DNA of 26,871 nucleotides, taken from positions 1 to 26,871 of the forward strand of contig JAWLGN010000040.1 of NCBI GenBank assembly GCA_041685075.1, read 5' to 3'. The translations under genes were made by a program, and so were the position numbers. Origin of the DNA: JAMCRM01 sp041685075. Lineage in GTDB: Bacteria > Acidobacteriota > Terriglobia > Bryobacterales > Bryobacteraceae. The notes under the pieces are model-generated. The model saw nothing but the letters and a program-made list of their open reading frames with translations. It was not told the DNA's origin and made no database searches. Each line of letters opens with the position of its first letter. Position 1 is the stretch's first letter. Of this stretch, positions 7,827-15,242 are shown piece after piece.

Positions 7827-9083
7827 TCACCGTGATAGCTCTACCTGATGGACTCCCCACCAGGACTTCCAGAAGCTCACGTATCGTTTCTCATCCCGAT
7901 GGAACGCCGGCAATGTAGGCAAGTGCCGCAGAGTGTCCTCAGTCGTGAATGTACCCTTGCTGGTCGGCTGTGCGAATCCCATGCTCGGGAGGTTACCGGC
8001 AGTCTCCATCGGGAGAGCATTTTGCAAACGCGGCGAGGCCTACGACTCCCTCGTATCGGAGGTCAGCGGACTCTGAGTCCAAGAGCGTCGCCAGGAGTGG
8101 CAACGCCTTCCGGGTGTGCATGGCTCGAAGCGAGTGTGCAGCGCACTTTCTCAACTGTGCTGGCATGCCCGCTTTCATGAGGTCGCCGAGTGCAAGTATT
8201 GCTGCTTCCTCTGGATTACGAAAATCGCAGACTGAAGCTGCCAAAGGCGGCTGTCTCGCGGCCTCGGCCAAGACATTCGTCTCGGATGCAAGACGTGCTA
8301 GCGATGACGCGTCACCGGCCCGGATAAGCGCATGGAAGCCCAGAGCGCGCAGGGACGGCGTCGCCGAAGTAGCGATTTCGGCCCACGCCTTCCGCGCCAC
8401 TATTGACGTGGGATTATCAACGGCACCGCTAGTCACAAAGCTTGCTAGCTGCGACTTGCCGCCAGAAAGCAGCAGCGCCGAAGCCATTTCACAATTCACT
8501 TTATCGAACGGGTCCATTCCCGGCAAAACTGAATATACTCCACTCGGAGGATCGGCCAGGACCGGCAGATACGTCATCGTGAACGGCACATCCCCTGTCA
8601 TCGGCGGCAGGATCTCCCACTGGCCGCTATCTCCCGCCTGAAGGAACCAAACGCCCACGACGCCGCTGGGTGTCGCCGGTGGAACTGAGCTGGTTTGCCC
8701 GCAGAGGCTACTGCCCGGCGGCTGGACACGACGCCGCTGGGTGTCGCCGGTGGAACTGAGCTGGTTTCCCGCAGAGGCTACTGCCCGGCGGCTGGACACG
8801 ACGCCGCTGGTGTCGCCGGTGGAACTGAGCTACCAGCAGGCGTCCATATGCCCTGGAGTTGCTCACCCGCAACTGGCGCCCCTTTCAGCACTCTCAGAAT
8901 CTCGATCGTGATGGAGAGGCCCGGTGCCGCTGTCGTAGCATGCCTTGCACTTCCGACCACGATCGCATCCGCCTGCTTCGACAGCGCAGCCAGCGACCGA
9001 AACCCGGCTGGACCAGCCGAGCCCAAGGTCGAGAAAATGCCAAGAGCTAGAACAATGACAAGTCCCCGTCCTTGTTGCTGCAT
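7827..9083 (-). pseudogene. Secreted HEAT-like repeat protein gene, broken by a tandem duplication and two single-base frame changes
   Basis: Three consecutive minus-strand frames together encode one protein. Frame A (9083 to ~8810) gives a signal peptide (GLVIVLALGIFSTLGSAGPA) and a beta-rich segment (LAALSKQADAIVVGSA, ITIEILRVLKGAPVAG). Frame B (~8799 to ~8024) gives VVGVWFLQAGDSGQWEILPP followed by helical HEAT-like segments ending in SESADLRYEGVVGLAAFA. Frame C (~8022 to 7827) completes it (NALPMETAGNLPSMGFAQPT ... RYVSFWKSWWG). The A-to-B join needs one extra base in the GG run at 8809-8810. The B-to-C join needs one base removed from the TTTT run at 8020-8023. Between the two lies a 141-bp in-frame insertion made of 71- and 70-bp repeats. 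GGAGG 8 nt before ATG 9083 supports the start. GC content is lower by eye than in neighbours. It could be a true pseudogene or carry two homopolymer sequencing errors. Role unknown; secreted or periplasmic scaffold is plausible. Confidence 0.8.
8656..8831. repeat. Tandem duplication, 2.5 copies of a 70/71-bp unit (A-B-A-B-A)
   Basis: Copy 1 spans 8656-8726 (71 bp), copy 2 spans 8727-8796 (70 bp), and a half copy spans 8797-8831. Copies begin CACGACGCCGCTGG and contain GTCGCCGGTGGAACTGAGCT. Copy 2 differs from copy 1 by loss of one G (TTTGCCC versus TTTCCC). The half copy has GG where the others have GGG at 8809-8810. The full-copy total of 141 bp is a multiple of three, so the expansion alone keeps the reading frame of the HEAT-like gene. 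The single base missing in the half copy breaks it. Confidence 0.95.
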
Positions 9084-9196
9084 AAGTGCGGCCTCCGCCT
9101 CAGTTTACCGGACTGACACTATTTGTATGTCGTCAGGCAAATTCTCTCGGACGGCAACGTAGCCCTGGCTCTGATCAGCGGCCGAAGCCCGCTCCA

Positions 9197-10177
9197 CTAC
9201 CGCGCCGGCCGCACTTCCACGCGGTTGAGAATGGGTTGTTGGGTGCGGAGATAGGCGTACATGGCCTTGAGGTCTTCGGCGGGGAGGCGGGCGAGGTTGA
9301 GCCAGGGCATCAGGGTGAAACCCTCCGGGCCGACGGGTGGGGATTTGCCTTCCAGATAGGGGCGGTAGTCGTGGAAGCGGGCGATGAAATCTTCCTCGGT
9401 CCATTGGCCGATGCCGGATTTCGGGCAGGGAGTGATGTTGGAACTGACGACTACGGCGCCGTTCATGCGGAACTCCAGGCCGCCGGCAAAGAGCATCTCC
9501 TGGTCCATGCGGCCGTGCTGGCCGGGGGTGTGGCACTGGGCGCAGCCGCCCAGGGTGGCCAGATAGCGGCCGTAGGCGACAGGGTCCTTGGTATCGGGGT
9601 GAGGGACGGCGCCGGCAGGCCGCGGTTCGGTGCGGATGAGGATGGAGGCGGGAAAGTCGAGGCGGGTGCGGGGCAGCGGGTTGCGGATGGGCGGCAGGGT
9701 GTTCAGGTAGGCCACCAGGCTTTCGACATCCTGGTCGCTCATTTGGCGGAGCGCAGGGTAGGGCATGAGGGGGAAGAGGGCGCGGCCGTCGCGGCCGATG
9801 CCGTCGCGGATGGCGCGGATTTTTTCGCCGTCGGTCCAGTGGCCCAGGCCGGTTTCGGGGTCGGGAGTGATATTGGAACCGACGACGACGCCGGGGAACC
9901 CCATGTCGGGAGGGAAGACGAAGCCGCTGCCACGCGCGGAGTCGACGACCGGGGCGGCAAAACGTGTGAAATCGCGGGGGGAGTGGCAGCCGTCGCAATC
10001 GGCCAGGGTGTACAGGTACCGCCCGCGGGCGATGCGTTCGGGCGTCATGGCCACCCGGACGTCGGGAGGGGCGGCGCGCGCCGGCTTGAGGATCCCGAAG
10101 TAAGCCGCGACCACGGCTGCCGCGACGACCACCAGTACCGCCAACAGGAGCGCCGTCTTCCGTAACACGCGTTGCAT
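9197..10177 (-). CDS. Membrane-anchored di-heme cytochrome c
   Basis: A 326-residue protein with an N-terminal signal anchor (residues ~9-30, LALLVVV-type hydrophobic stretch) and two c-type heme motifs: C61-DG-C64-H65 and C212-AQ-C215-H216. Each half repeats the same module (GRYL...CxxCH, SNITPxPxxGxGxWT, xLMPxxxLR). The Met residues in LFPLMPY (139) and FTLMPW (290) are likely axial ligands. This is the alcohol/aldose dehydrogenase-type cytochrome c architecture, expected to pass electrons in the periplasm from a dehydrogenase to the respiratory chain; no dehydrogenase partner is adjacent. ATG 10177 is chosen because GGAGGGG lies 6 nt upstream and the signal anchor follows at once. It is divergent from the sigma factor gene at 10279. 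Confidence 0.92.
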   Translation of the reverse strand: MQRVLRKTALLLAVLVVVAAAVVAAYFGILKPARAAPPDVRVAMTPERIARGRYLYTLADCDGCHSPRDFTRFAAPVVDSARGSGFVFPPDMGFPGVVVGSNITPDPETGLGHWTDGEKIRAIRDGIGRDGRALFPLMPYPALRQMSDQDVESLVAYLNTLPPIRNPLPRTRLDFPASILIRTEPRPAGAVPHPDTKDPVAYGRYLATLGGCAQCHTPGQHGRMDQEMLFAGGLEFRMNGAVVVSSNITPCPKSGIGQWTEEDFIARFHDYRPYLEGKSPPVGPEGFTLMPWLNLARLPAEDLKAMYAYLRTQQPILNRVEVRPAR

Positions 10178-10229
10178 GTGCGTCCCCTCCTTCGCGGAGT
10201 AGCACCTTGTCCAAATTATTACGCGGAAC

Positions 10230-10259
10230 TTGGGGACAAAAAAGCTCGTCGGATATAAT
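10230..10259 (+). promoter_or_regulatory. Sigma-70-type promoter for the sigma factor-kinase operon
   Basis: A consensus -10 TATAAT at 10254-10259 stands out in this GC-rich sequence. A weak -35-like TTGGGG lies at 10230-10235 with an 18-nt spacer. It lies 20 nt before the chosen GTG start (10279), in the 101-bp gap shared with the divergent cytochrome gene. Confidence 0.55.
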
Positions 10260-10278
10260 CGCTGGAGGGCCAAAACGG

Positions 10279-10860
10279 GTGGATTCCGCACAAGAAGGTG
10301 TGACCCAACTTCTGGCGAGTTGGAGCAAGGGAGACCGTGGTGCGCTCGAACGCCTGACACCGTTGGTCTACGGGGAGCTGAAGCGGCTGGCGGGGCGTTA
10401 TCTGCGGCGCGAACGGCCGGGCCACACGCTGCAAGCCACGGCCCTGGTGCACGAGGCCTTTCTGCGGCTGGTGGACCAGCGCAACGTGGAGTGGCAGAAC
10501 CGGGCGCACTTTTTCGGCGTGGCGGCGCAACTGATTCGCCGCATCCTGGTGGACCACGCGCGCGGGCGGATGGCCGCCAAGCGCGGCGCCAACGCCGTGA
10601 AGCTCTCGCTGGAGGACGTGGTGGAGACGCCGCGGCAGCGCCCGCTCGACCTGGTGGCGCTCGACGACGCGCTGGACGCCCTGGCCAAAATGGACCCGCA
10701 GCAGAGCCGTATTGTGGAGCTGCGCTTTTTCGCCGGGCTTTCCATTGAAGAGACCGCCGAGGTGCTGTGCATCTCGCCGGCCACGGTCAAGCGGGACTGG
10801 ACGGCGGCCAAGGCGTGGCTCTATCGCGACTTGAGCGGGAGGGCCGCCGGTGGCGCCTGA
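10279..10860 (+). CDS. ECF-type RNA polymerase sigma factor (acidobacterial Sigma70_ECF/TIGR02999 type)
   Basis: A 193-residue protein. Sigma region 2 lies around residues 20-95 (LVYGELKRLAGRYLRRERPG, LQATALVHEAFLRLVDQ, NRAHFFGVAAQLIRRILVDH). Region 4 lies around 132-185 (LAKMDPQQSRIVELRFFAGL, SIEETAEVLCISPATVKRDW). The TLQATALVHEAFLRL plus RAHFF combination is typical of the Sigma70_ECF/TIGR02999 group, often found beside Ser/Thr kinases in Acidobacteria and Planctomycetes. The protein directs RNA polymerase to a specific regulon. GTG 10279 is favoured because TATAAT lies just upstream and GGAGGG at 10264-10269 is 9 nt away; an ATG 72 nt earlier would overlap that promoter. It overlaps the kinase gene by 11 bp, so the pair is translationally coupled. 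The kinase may control the sigma factor, which is inference. Confidence 0.92.
   Translation: MDSAQEGVTQLLASWSKGDRGALERLTPLVYGELKRLAGRYLRRERPGHTLQATALVHEAFLRLVDQRNVEWQNRAHFFGVAAQLIRRILVDHARGRMAAKRGANAVKLSLEDVVETPRQRPLDLVALDDALDALAKMDPQQSRIVELRFFAGLSIEETAEVLCISPATVKRDWTAAKAWLYRDLSGRAAGGA
10837..10843 (+). promoter_or_regulatory. Ribosome binding site inside the sigma factor gene for the kinase GTG start
   Basis: GGGAGGG lies 6 nt before GTG 10850, within the last codons of the sigma factor gene. It supports the overlapping GTG start. Confidence 0.7.
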
Positions 10861-13813
10861 GCGCTGGCAGAAGATCAAAGAACTGCTGGAAGCCTGCCTG
10901 GAGCGCGCCGCAACGGAGCGCGATGCGTGGCTGGAAACCGCTTGCTGCGGCGACGCGGAGCTGTACCGCGAGGTACGGTCGCTGGCGGAATCCTACGAAG
11001 CTTCGGGCGACCTGCTGGAGGCGCCGGTGCTGGGGAACGGCGAGGGGCCGGAGCAGCAGGAAGGCCGGCGCGTGGGGCCGTACCGCATCCTGCGGGAGAT
11101 CGGAGAAGGCGGGATGGCGCGGGTATACCTGGGGGTGCGCGCCGACGATGCCTCCCGGCGCCAGGTGGCCATCAAGGTGATCAAGCGCGGGATGGACTAC
11201 GAGTTCATCCTGCGGCGTTTCCGCAACGAGAGCCAGATTCTGGCCAGCCTGGATCATCCCAACATTGCGCGGCTGCTGGACGGCGGTACGACCGGGGACG
11301 GCGTGCCGTACTTCGTCATGGAGTACATCGACGGGCCGGCCATCGACCGCTACTGCGACGAGCGGCGGCTGACGATCCGGGAGCGGGTGGAGCTGTTTCG
11401 CACGGTCTGCGCGGCGGTGGAGCGCGCGCACAGGCAGGGCATCGTACACCGGGACATCAAGCCGGGGAACATCCTGGTTTCGGCGGACGGGACGCCCAAG
11501 CTGCTGGATTTCGGCATCGCCAAGGTGATGGACCCGGAAGGGTGGACCGCGGCGGATCGCACCCTGACGGTGCAGCGCCTGATGACCCCGGAGTACGCCA
11601 GCCCGGAGCAGGTGCGGGGCACGGCGGTTTCGGAGGCCACCGACGTCTATTCCCTGGGGGTGCTGCTCTATGAGTTGCTGACGGGGCATCGCCCTTACCG
11701 GCTGCGCAGCCGCGCGCCGCACGAGATGGCGCAGGCCATCTGCGAGGTGGAGCCGGAGAAGCCCTCGACGGCGGTGAAGCGGGTGGAGGAGATCACCCGG
11801 CCGCAGACAGGCACGCGCGAGATGGTGACGCCGGCGCAGGTGGGAGAGGCGCGCGGCATGGCGCCGGAGAAGCTGCGGCGGTCGCTCGAAGGCGACCTGG
11901 ACAACATCGTCCTGATGGCCATGCGGAAGGAGCCGGAGCGGCGCTACCGCTCGGCCGCGGAGCTTGCCGAGGACCTGGGCCGGTACCTGGAGGGCCGGCC
12001 GGTGCGGGCGCGGCGCGACACGCTGGTCTACCGCACGGAGAAGTTTCTCCAGCGGCACCGCAAGGCGTCGCTGGCGGCGGTGGCGGCGGTGCCGGTGCTG
12101 GCGCCGGTGGCGCTGCTGACTTTCTTCTGGGCGCGGTCGGAGCCGGAGCTGCTGCGCGAGAGTTCGCAGCTTGTGCGCACGGCGCCGTTCACGACGTTTC
12201 AGGGCGCCGAGAAGCAGCCGGCGCTGTCCCCGGACGGGAGCAAGATTGCGTTCGTGTGGAGCGGGCCCGAGGATGAGAACGCGGATATTTACGTGCGGCC
12301 GGTGGAGGGCGGCGAGCTGTTCCGGCTGACCACGGACGTCTCCGAGGACGTGAGCCCGGTGTGGTCGCCCGACGGGAGCCGCATTGCGTTTCTCCGCACG
12401 GGGAAACAGGACACCGCGGTCTTTGTGTCGCCCTCCGGGGGCGGGGTGCACCGCGCGGTGACGGAGGTGTATCCGACGCGCGTGGAGGCGGAGGGGCGGC
12501 ATATCGACTGGTCGCCGGACGGGCGCTGGCTGGCGCTGGCGGACCGGGCGGCGGCGGGCGAACCGTTCCGCATTTTTCTGGTGGACCCGGAGACCGGAGC
12601 GAAGGCGCCCCTGACGGAACCGCCCGAGGGGGCCGTAGGGGACAGCGGGCCGGCGTTCTCCCCGGACGGCAAGTGGATTTCGTTTCTGCGTTCGCCATCG
12701 AGCGGCATCACGGAGCTGTGGGTGCGGCCGGTGGAGGCCGGGGAGGAGCGCCGGGTGACGCACGACGGGCGCTCGATTATCAGCCAGACGTGGTCGCCCG
12801 ACGGCCGGGGGCTGGTGTTCTCTTCCAACCGAACGGGCGGGTTTCATTTGTGGGTGGCGCCGCTGTGGGGCGGCATGCCGCGGCGGCTGCCGGGCATCGG
12901 GGAGGGCGCCTCGGAGGCGGTGTTCTCGCGGGACGGCCGGCGGATGGCCTACTCGCACTTTTTCGTGGACGCCAACATCTGGCGGCTGGATGTGGCGGGC
13001 GGTGCGCCGCGCACCGCGATTGCTTCGACGCAGTACGATTCCAGCCCGCAGTTTTCGCCGGACGGGAAGCGGGTGGCCTTCCGCTCGAACCGCGCGGGCT
13101 TCCACGAGATCTGGGTTGCCGGCGCGGACGGCCGGGATGCCCGGCAGTTGACGCGCTTCGGCGGGCCGCTGACGGGCACGCCGCGATGGTCGCCCGACGG
13201 GCGGTGGATCGCTTTCGATTCGCGGCCCGAGGGCCAGGCGGATATCTACAGGGTTCCGGCCGAGGGCGGGCCGGTGCGGCGCGTTACGAGCCAGACGTCG
13301 GAGGACGTGGTGCCGAGCTGGAGCCGGGACGGCAAGTGGATCTACTTCGCCTCCAGCCGCAGCGGCGAGTGGCAGGTGTGGAAGGCGCCGGTGGAGGGCG
13401 GCACCTCGGTGCAGGTGACGCAGAAGGGCGGCTTCGCGGCCTTTGAATCGCTTGACGGCCGGTGGCTGTACTACGCCCGGGGGCGCAGCGTGCCGGGCGT
13501 TTTCCGCGTCCCGGTGGAGGGCGGGGAAGAAGTGCCGGTGGTGCCGGAGATGAAGCCGGGATACTGGGGCTACTGGGCGCCGGCACGGGACGGTATCTAT
13601 TACGCCGCGCCGGACGAAAAGGGCCCGGGCGGGGGAATCTTCTTCCTGCGGTTCCGGGAGAGGCGGCCGCGGCGGCTGATTTCTATCGACAAGCCGTTCG
13701 CCGTGGCGGACTCGGCCTTTGCGCTTTCGCCGGGCGGGGATATGATTTTGTTTACCCTGATTGACCAGCGCGGCAGCGATTTGATGCTGGCGGAGTGGAG
13801 CGAGGCGCCTTAG
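10850..13813 (+). CDS. Transmembrane Ser/Thr protein kinase with C-terminal PD40/TolB-like beta-propeller
   Basis: A 987-residue fusion. Residues 1-65 are a helical leader typical of these kinases (RWQKIKELLEACLERAATER). Residues ~78-375 form a complete Hanks-type kinase: P-loop GEGGMARVYLG (85-95), VAIK with Lys109, catalytic HRDIKPGN (200-207), DFG (220-222), TPEYASPEQ (246-254) and DVYSLGVLLYELLTG. A single membrane helix lies at ~408-427. Residues ~440-987 carry about ten PD40 repeats of the form xWSPDGRWIAF, forming one or more beta-propellers outside the cytoplasm. The kinase should phosphorylate Ser/Thr of a cytoplasmic partner; the propeller probably senses a periplasmic or surface ligand (inference). 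All catalytic residues are intact. The GTG start overlaps the sigma factor stop by 11 bp with GGGAGGG 6 nt upstream, so the sigma factor is the obvious candidate partner. Confidence 0.95.
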   Translation: MAPERWQKIKELLEACLERAATERDAWLETACCGDAELYREVRSLAESYEASGDLLEAPVLGNGEGPEQQEGRRVGPYRILREIGEGGMARVYLGVRADDASRRQVAIKVIKRGMDYEFILRRFRNESQILASLDHPNIARLLDGGTTGDGVPYFVMEYIDGPAIDRYCDERRLTIRERVELFRTVCAAVERAHRQGIVHRDIKPGNILVSADGTPKLLDFGIAKVMDPEGWTAADRTLTVQRLMTPEYASPEQVRGTAVSEATDVYSLGVLLYELLTGHRPYRLRSRAPHEMAQAICEVEPEKPSTAVKRVEEITRPQTGTREMVTPAQVGEARGMAPEKLRRSLEGDLDNIVLMAMRKEPERRYRSAAELAEDLGRYLEGRPVRARRDTLVYRTEKFLQRHRKASLAAVAAVPVLAPVALLTFFWARSEPELLRESSQLVRTAPFTTFQGAEKQPALSPDGSKIAFVWSGPEDENADIYVRPVEGGELFRLTTDVSEDVSPVWSPDGSRIAFLRTGKQDTAVFVSPSGGGVHRAVTEVYPTRVEAEGRHIDWSPDGRWLALADRAAAGEPFRIFLVDPETGAKAPLTEPPEGAVGDSGPAFSPDGKWISFLRSPSSGITELWVRPVEAGEERRVTHDGRSIISQTWSPDGRGLVFSSNRTGGFHLWVAPLWGGMPRRLPGIGEGASEAVFSRDGRRMAYSHFFVDANIWRLDVAGGAPRTAIASTQYDSSPQFSPDGKRVAFRSNRAGFHEIWVAGADGRDARQLTRFGGPLTGTPRWSPDGRWIAFDSRPEGQADIYRVPAEGGPVRRVTSQTSEDVVPSWSRDGKWIYFASSRSGEWQVWKAPVEGGTSVQVTQKGGFAAFESLDGRWLYYARGRSVPGVFRVPVEGGEEVPVVPEMKPGYWGYWAPARDGIYYAAPDEKGPGGGIFFLRFRERRPRRLISIDKPFAVADSAFALSPGGDMILFTLIDQRGSDLMLAEWSEAP

Positions 13814-13858
13814 GGCGGCGGAGGGGTCCCGCCCGGCTCGAGGAGAGTGCGTTTGGCG

Positions 13859-15235
13859 ATGAAGAGGCTGTTACTGGCGGCCGCCGTGGCGGCGGTGTGT
13901 GCGGCGGCGACCGGCAAGCTCGAAGCGGTGCGGGACGGGCAGGCCGATGCCACGGAGGCGATCCAGCAGCTCATCGATTCGGGAGCCGGGGAGGTGGCGC
14001 TGCCGCCGGGGCGCTACCGGATTACGAAGCCTTTGGAGGTGCGGCTGGAGCGCGTGGGTCCGGTGGCCATCCGCGGGCAGGGCGGCGCACGGCTGATCAT
14101 GGCGGGCGCGGGGCCGGCGATCCGGATCACCGGCACCCATACGGAGGGCACGGCCGCGCCGCGGAGCTTTCGGGAAGACGTGTGGGAGCGGGAGCGCATG
14201 CCGCTGCTCGACGGCTTCGAGATCGTGGGGGCGCACGAGGAGGCCGTGGGGGTGCAGGTAGAGGGCACCATGCAGGCCACGCTCACGCGGCTGTTGATCC
14301 GGCGGGCGCGGCACGGCATCCGGCTGACGGGACGCAACCGCAACATCATCATCTCCGATTGCCATATCTACGAGAACCGCGGAGCGGGCGTGCTGCTGGA
14401 GAAGCTGAACCTGCACCAGATCAACATCACCGGCTCGCATATCAGCTATAACGGCGGGGGCGGGGTGGTGGTGCGGGAAAGCGAGATCCGCAACATCCAC
14501 ATCGGCACCTGCGATATCGAGAGCAACATGGCGGCGGACGGGCCGCCGGCGGCCAACGTGCTGCTGGACACGCGCGCGGGCACCATACGGGAAGGGGCGA
14601 TTGTGGGCTGCACGCTGCAGCATAATCACGACGCCAAGGATTCGGCCAACATCCGGCTTTTGGGGCACAGCGCGGAAGATCCCATGCGGGTGGGCTACAT
14701 CGCGATCTCCAGCAATGCGCTGAGCGACGTGGCGGTGAACCTGCACCTGCGGCACGCGCGCGGCGTGACGGTGGCGAATAACGTGTTCTGGAAGGGCTAC
14801 CGGCATCACGTGCTGGTGGAGGGAAGTTCCCGAATCGTGATGGGGCCGAACCTGTTCGACCGCAGCCCGGCCTACGGGGCTCCGGATAGCCGCGACGCGC
14901 TGGAGTTTATCGATAGCAGCGATTCGAGCATCACGGGTGTCCATATCGAGGACCCGGTGGGGGTGGAGGCGGCCCTGGCGCTGCGGCGCTGCCGGCGGAT
15001 GAACATCACCGGCGCTACGGTCCTGCGGGGCGCGACGGCGGGGATATTGCTGGAGGACACGGAGGGGGTGCGGGTATCCGACTGCATCCTGGAGAGTCTG
15101 CGGCCGGGGCCGCGGGTTCCCCCGGCGCTGCGGTTGACGGGCGGCCGGGGGAACATGATCGTCGACAACCTCTACGACGGCGCGCTGGAGGTGGCGGAGG
15201 GCGCGGCCGTGGTGGAGGGCAACCGGGTGCGGTGA
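13859..15235 (+). CDS. Secreted right-handed parallel beta-helix protein (pectate-lyase-like fold)
   Basis: A 458-residue protein with a Sec signal peptide (MKRLLLAAAVAAVCAAATG). A pectate-lyase-superfamily opening follows (ADATEAIQQLIDSGAGEVAL, PPGRYRITKPLEV), then many beta-helix coils with NIxIxDCxIxxNxxxGV spacing (NIIISDCHIYENRGAGVLLE, INITGSHISYNGGGGVVVRE, VTVANNVFWKGYRHHVLVE). Such proteins bind or cleave polysaccharides outside the cytoplasm, but no specific catalytic residues can be assigned here. The start is uncertain: ATG 13859 begins the signal peptide, whereas AGGAG at 13841-13845 is better spaced for an in-frame TTG at 13853. It follows the kinase by 45 bp and may share its transcript. 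It converges with the sulfatase gene ending at 15243. Confidence 0.82.
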   Translation: MKRLLLAAAVAAVCAAATGKLEAVRDGQADATEAIQQLIDSGAGEVALPPGRYRITKPLEVRLERVGPVAIRGQGGARLIMAGAGPAIRITGTHTEGTAAPRSFREDVWERERMPLLDGFEIVGAHEEAVGVQVEGTMQATLTRLLIRRARHGIRLTGRNRNIIISDCHIYENRGAGVLLEKLNLHQINITGSHISYNGGGGVVVRESEIRNIHIGTCDIESNMAADGPPAANVLLDTRAGTIREGAIVGCTLQHNHDAKDSANIRLLGHSAEDPMRVGYIAISSNALSDVAVNLHLRHARGVTVANNVFWKGYRHHVLVEGSSRIVMGPNLFDRSPAYGAPDSRDALEFIDSSDSSITGVHIEDPVGVEAALALRRCRRMNITGATVLRGATAGILLEDTEGVRVSDCILESLRPGPRVPPALRLTGGRGNMIVDNLYDGALEVAEGAAVVEGNRVR

Positions 15236-15242
15236 GGGCGGC

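Noticed and set aside
8016..8030. Programmed ribosomal frameshifting in the HEAT-like gene
   Set aside because: The change needed is +1 at GCAAAATGC with no recognised slippery site or stimulator. A second, opposite break lies upstream. Mutation or sequencing error is simpler.
8656..8831. CRISPR array
   Set aside because: Units are contiguous tandem copies with no unique spacers and only 2.5 copies.
10787..13105. A very long open frame on the minus strand opposite the kinase gene
   Set aside because: Its composition (Arg/His/Pro/Gln-rich, no domain) is that of a shadow of a high-GC coding strand. The plus strand has intact kinase and PD40 motifs.
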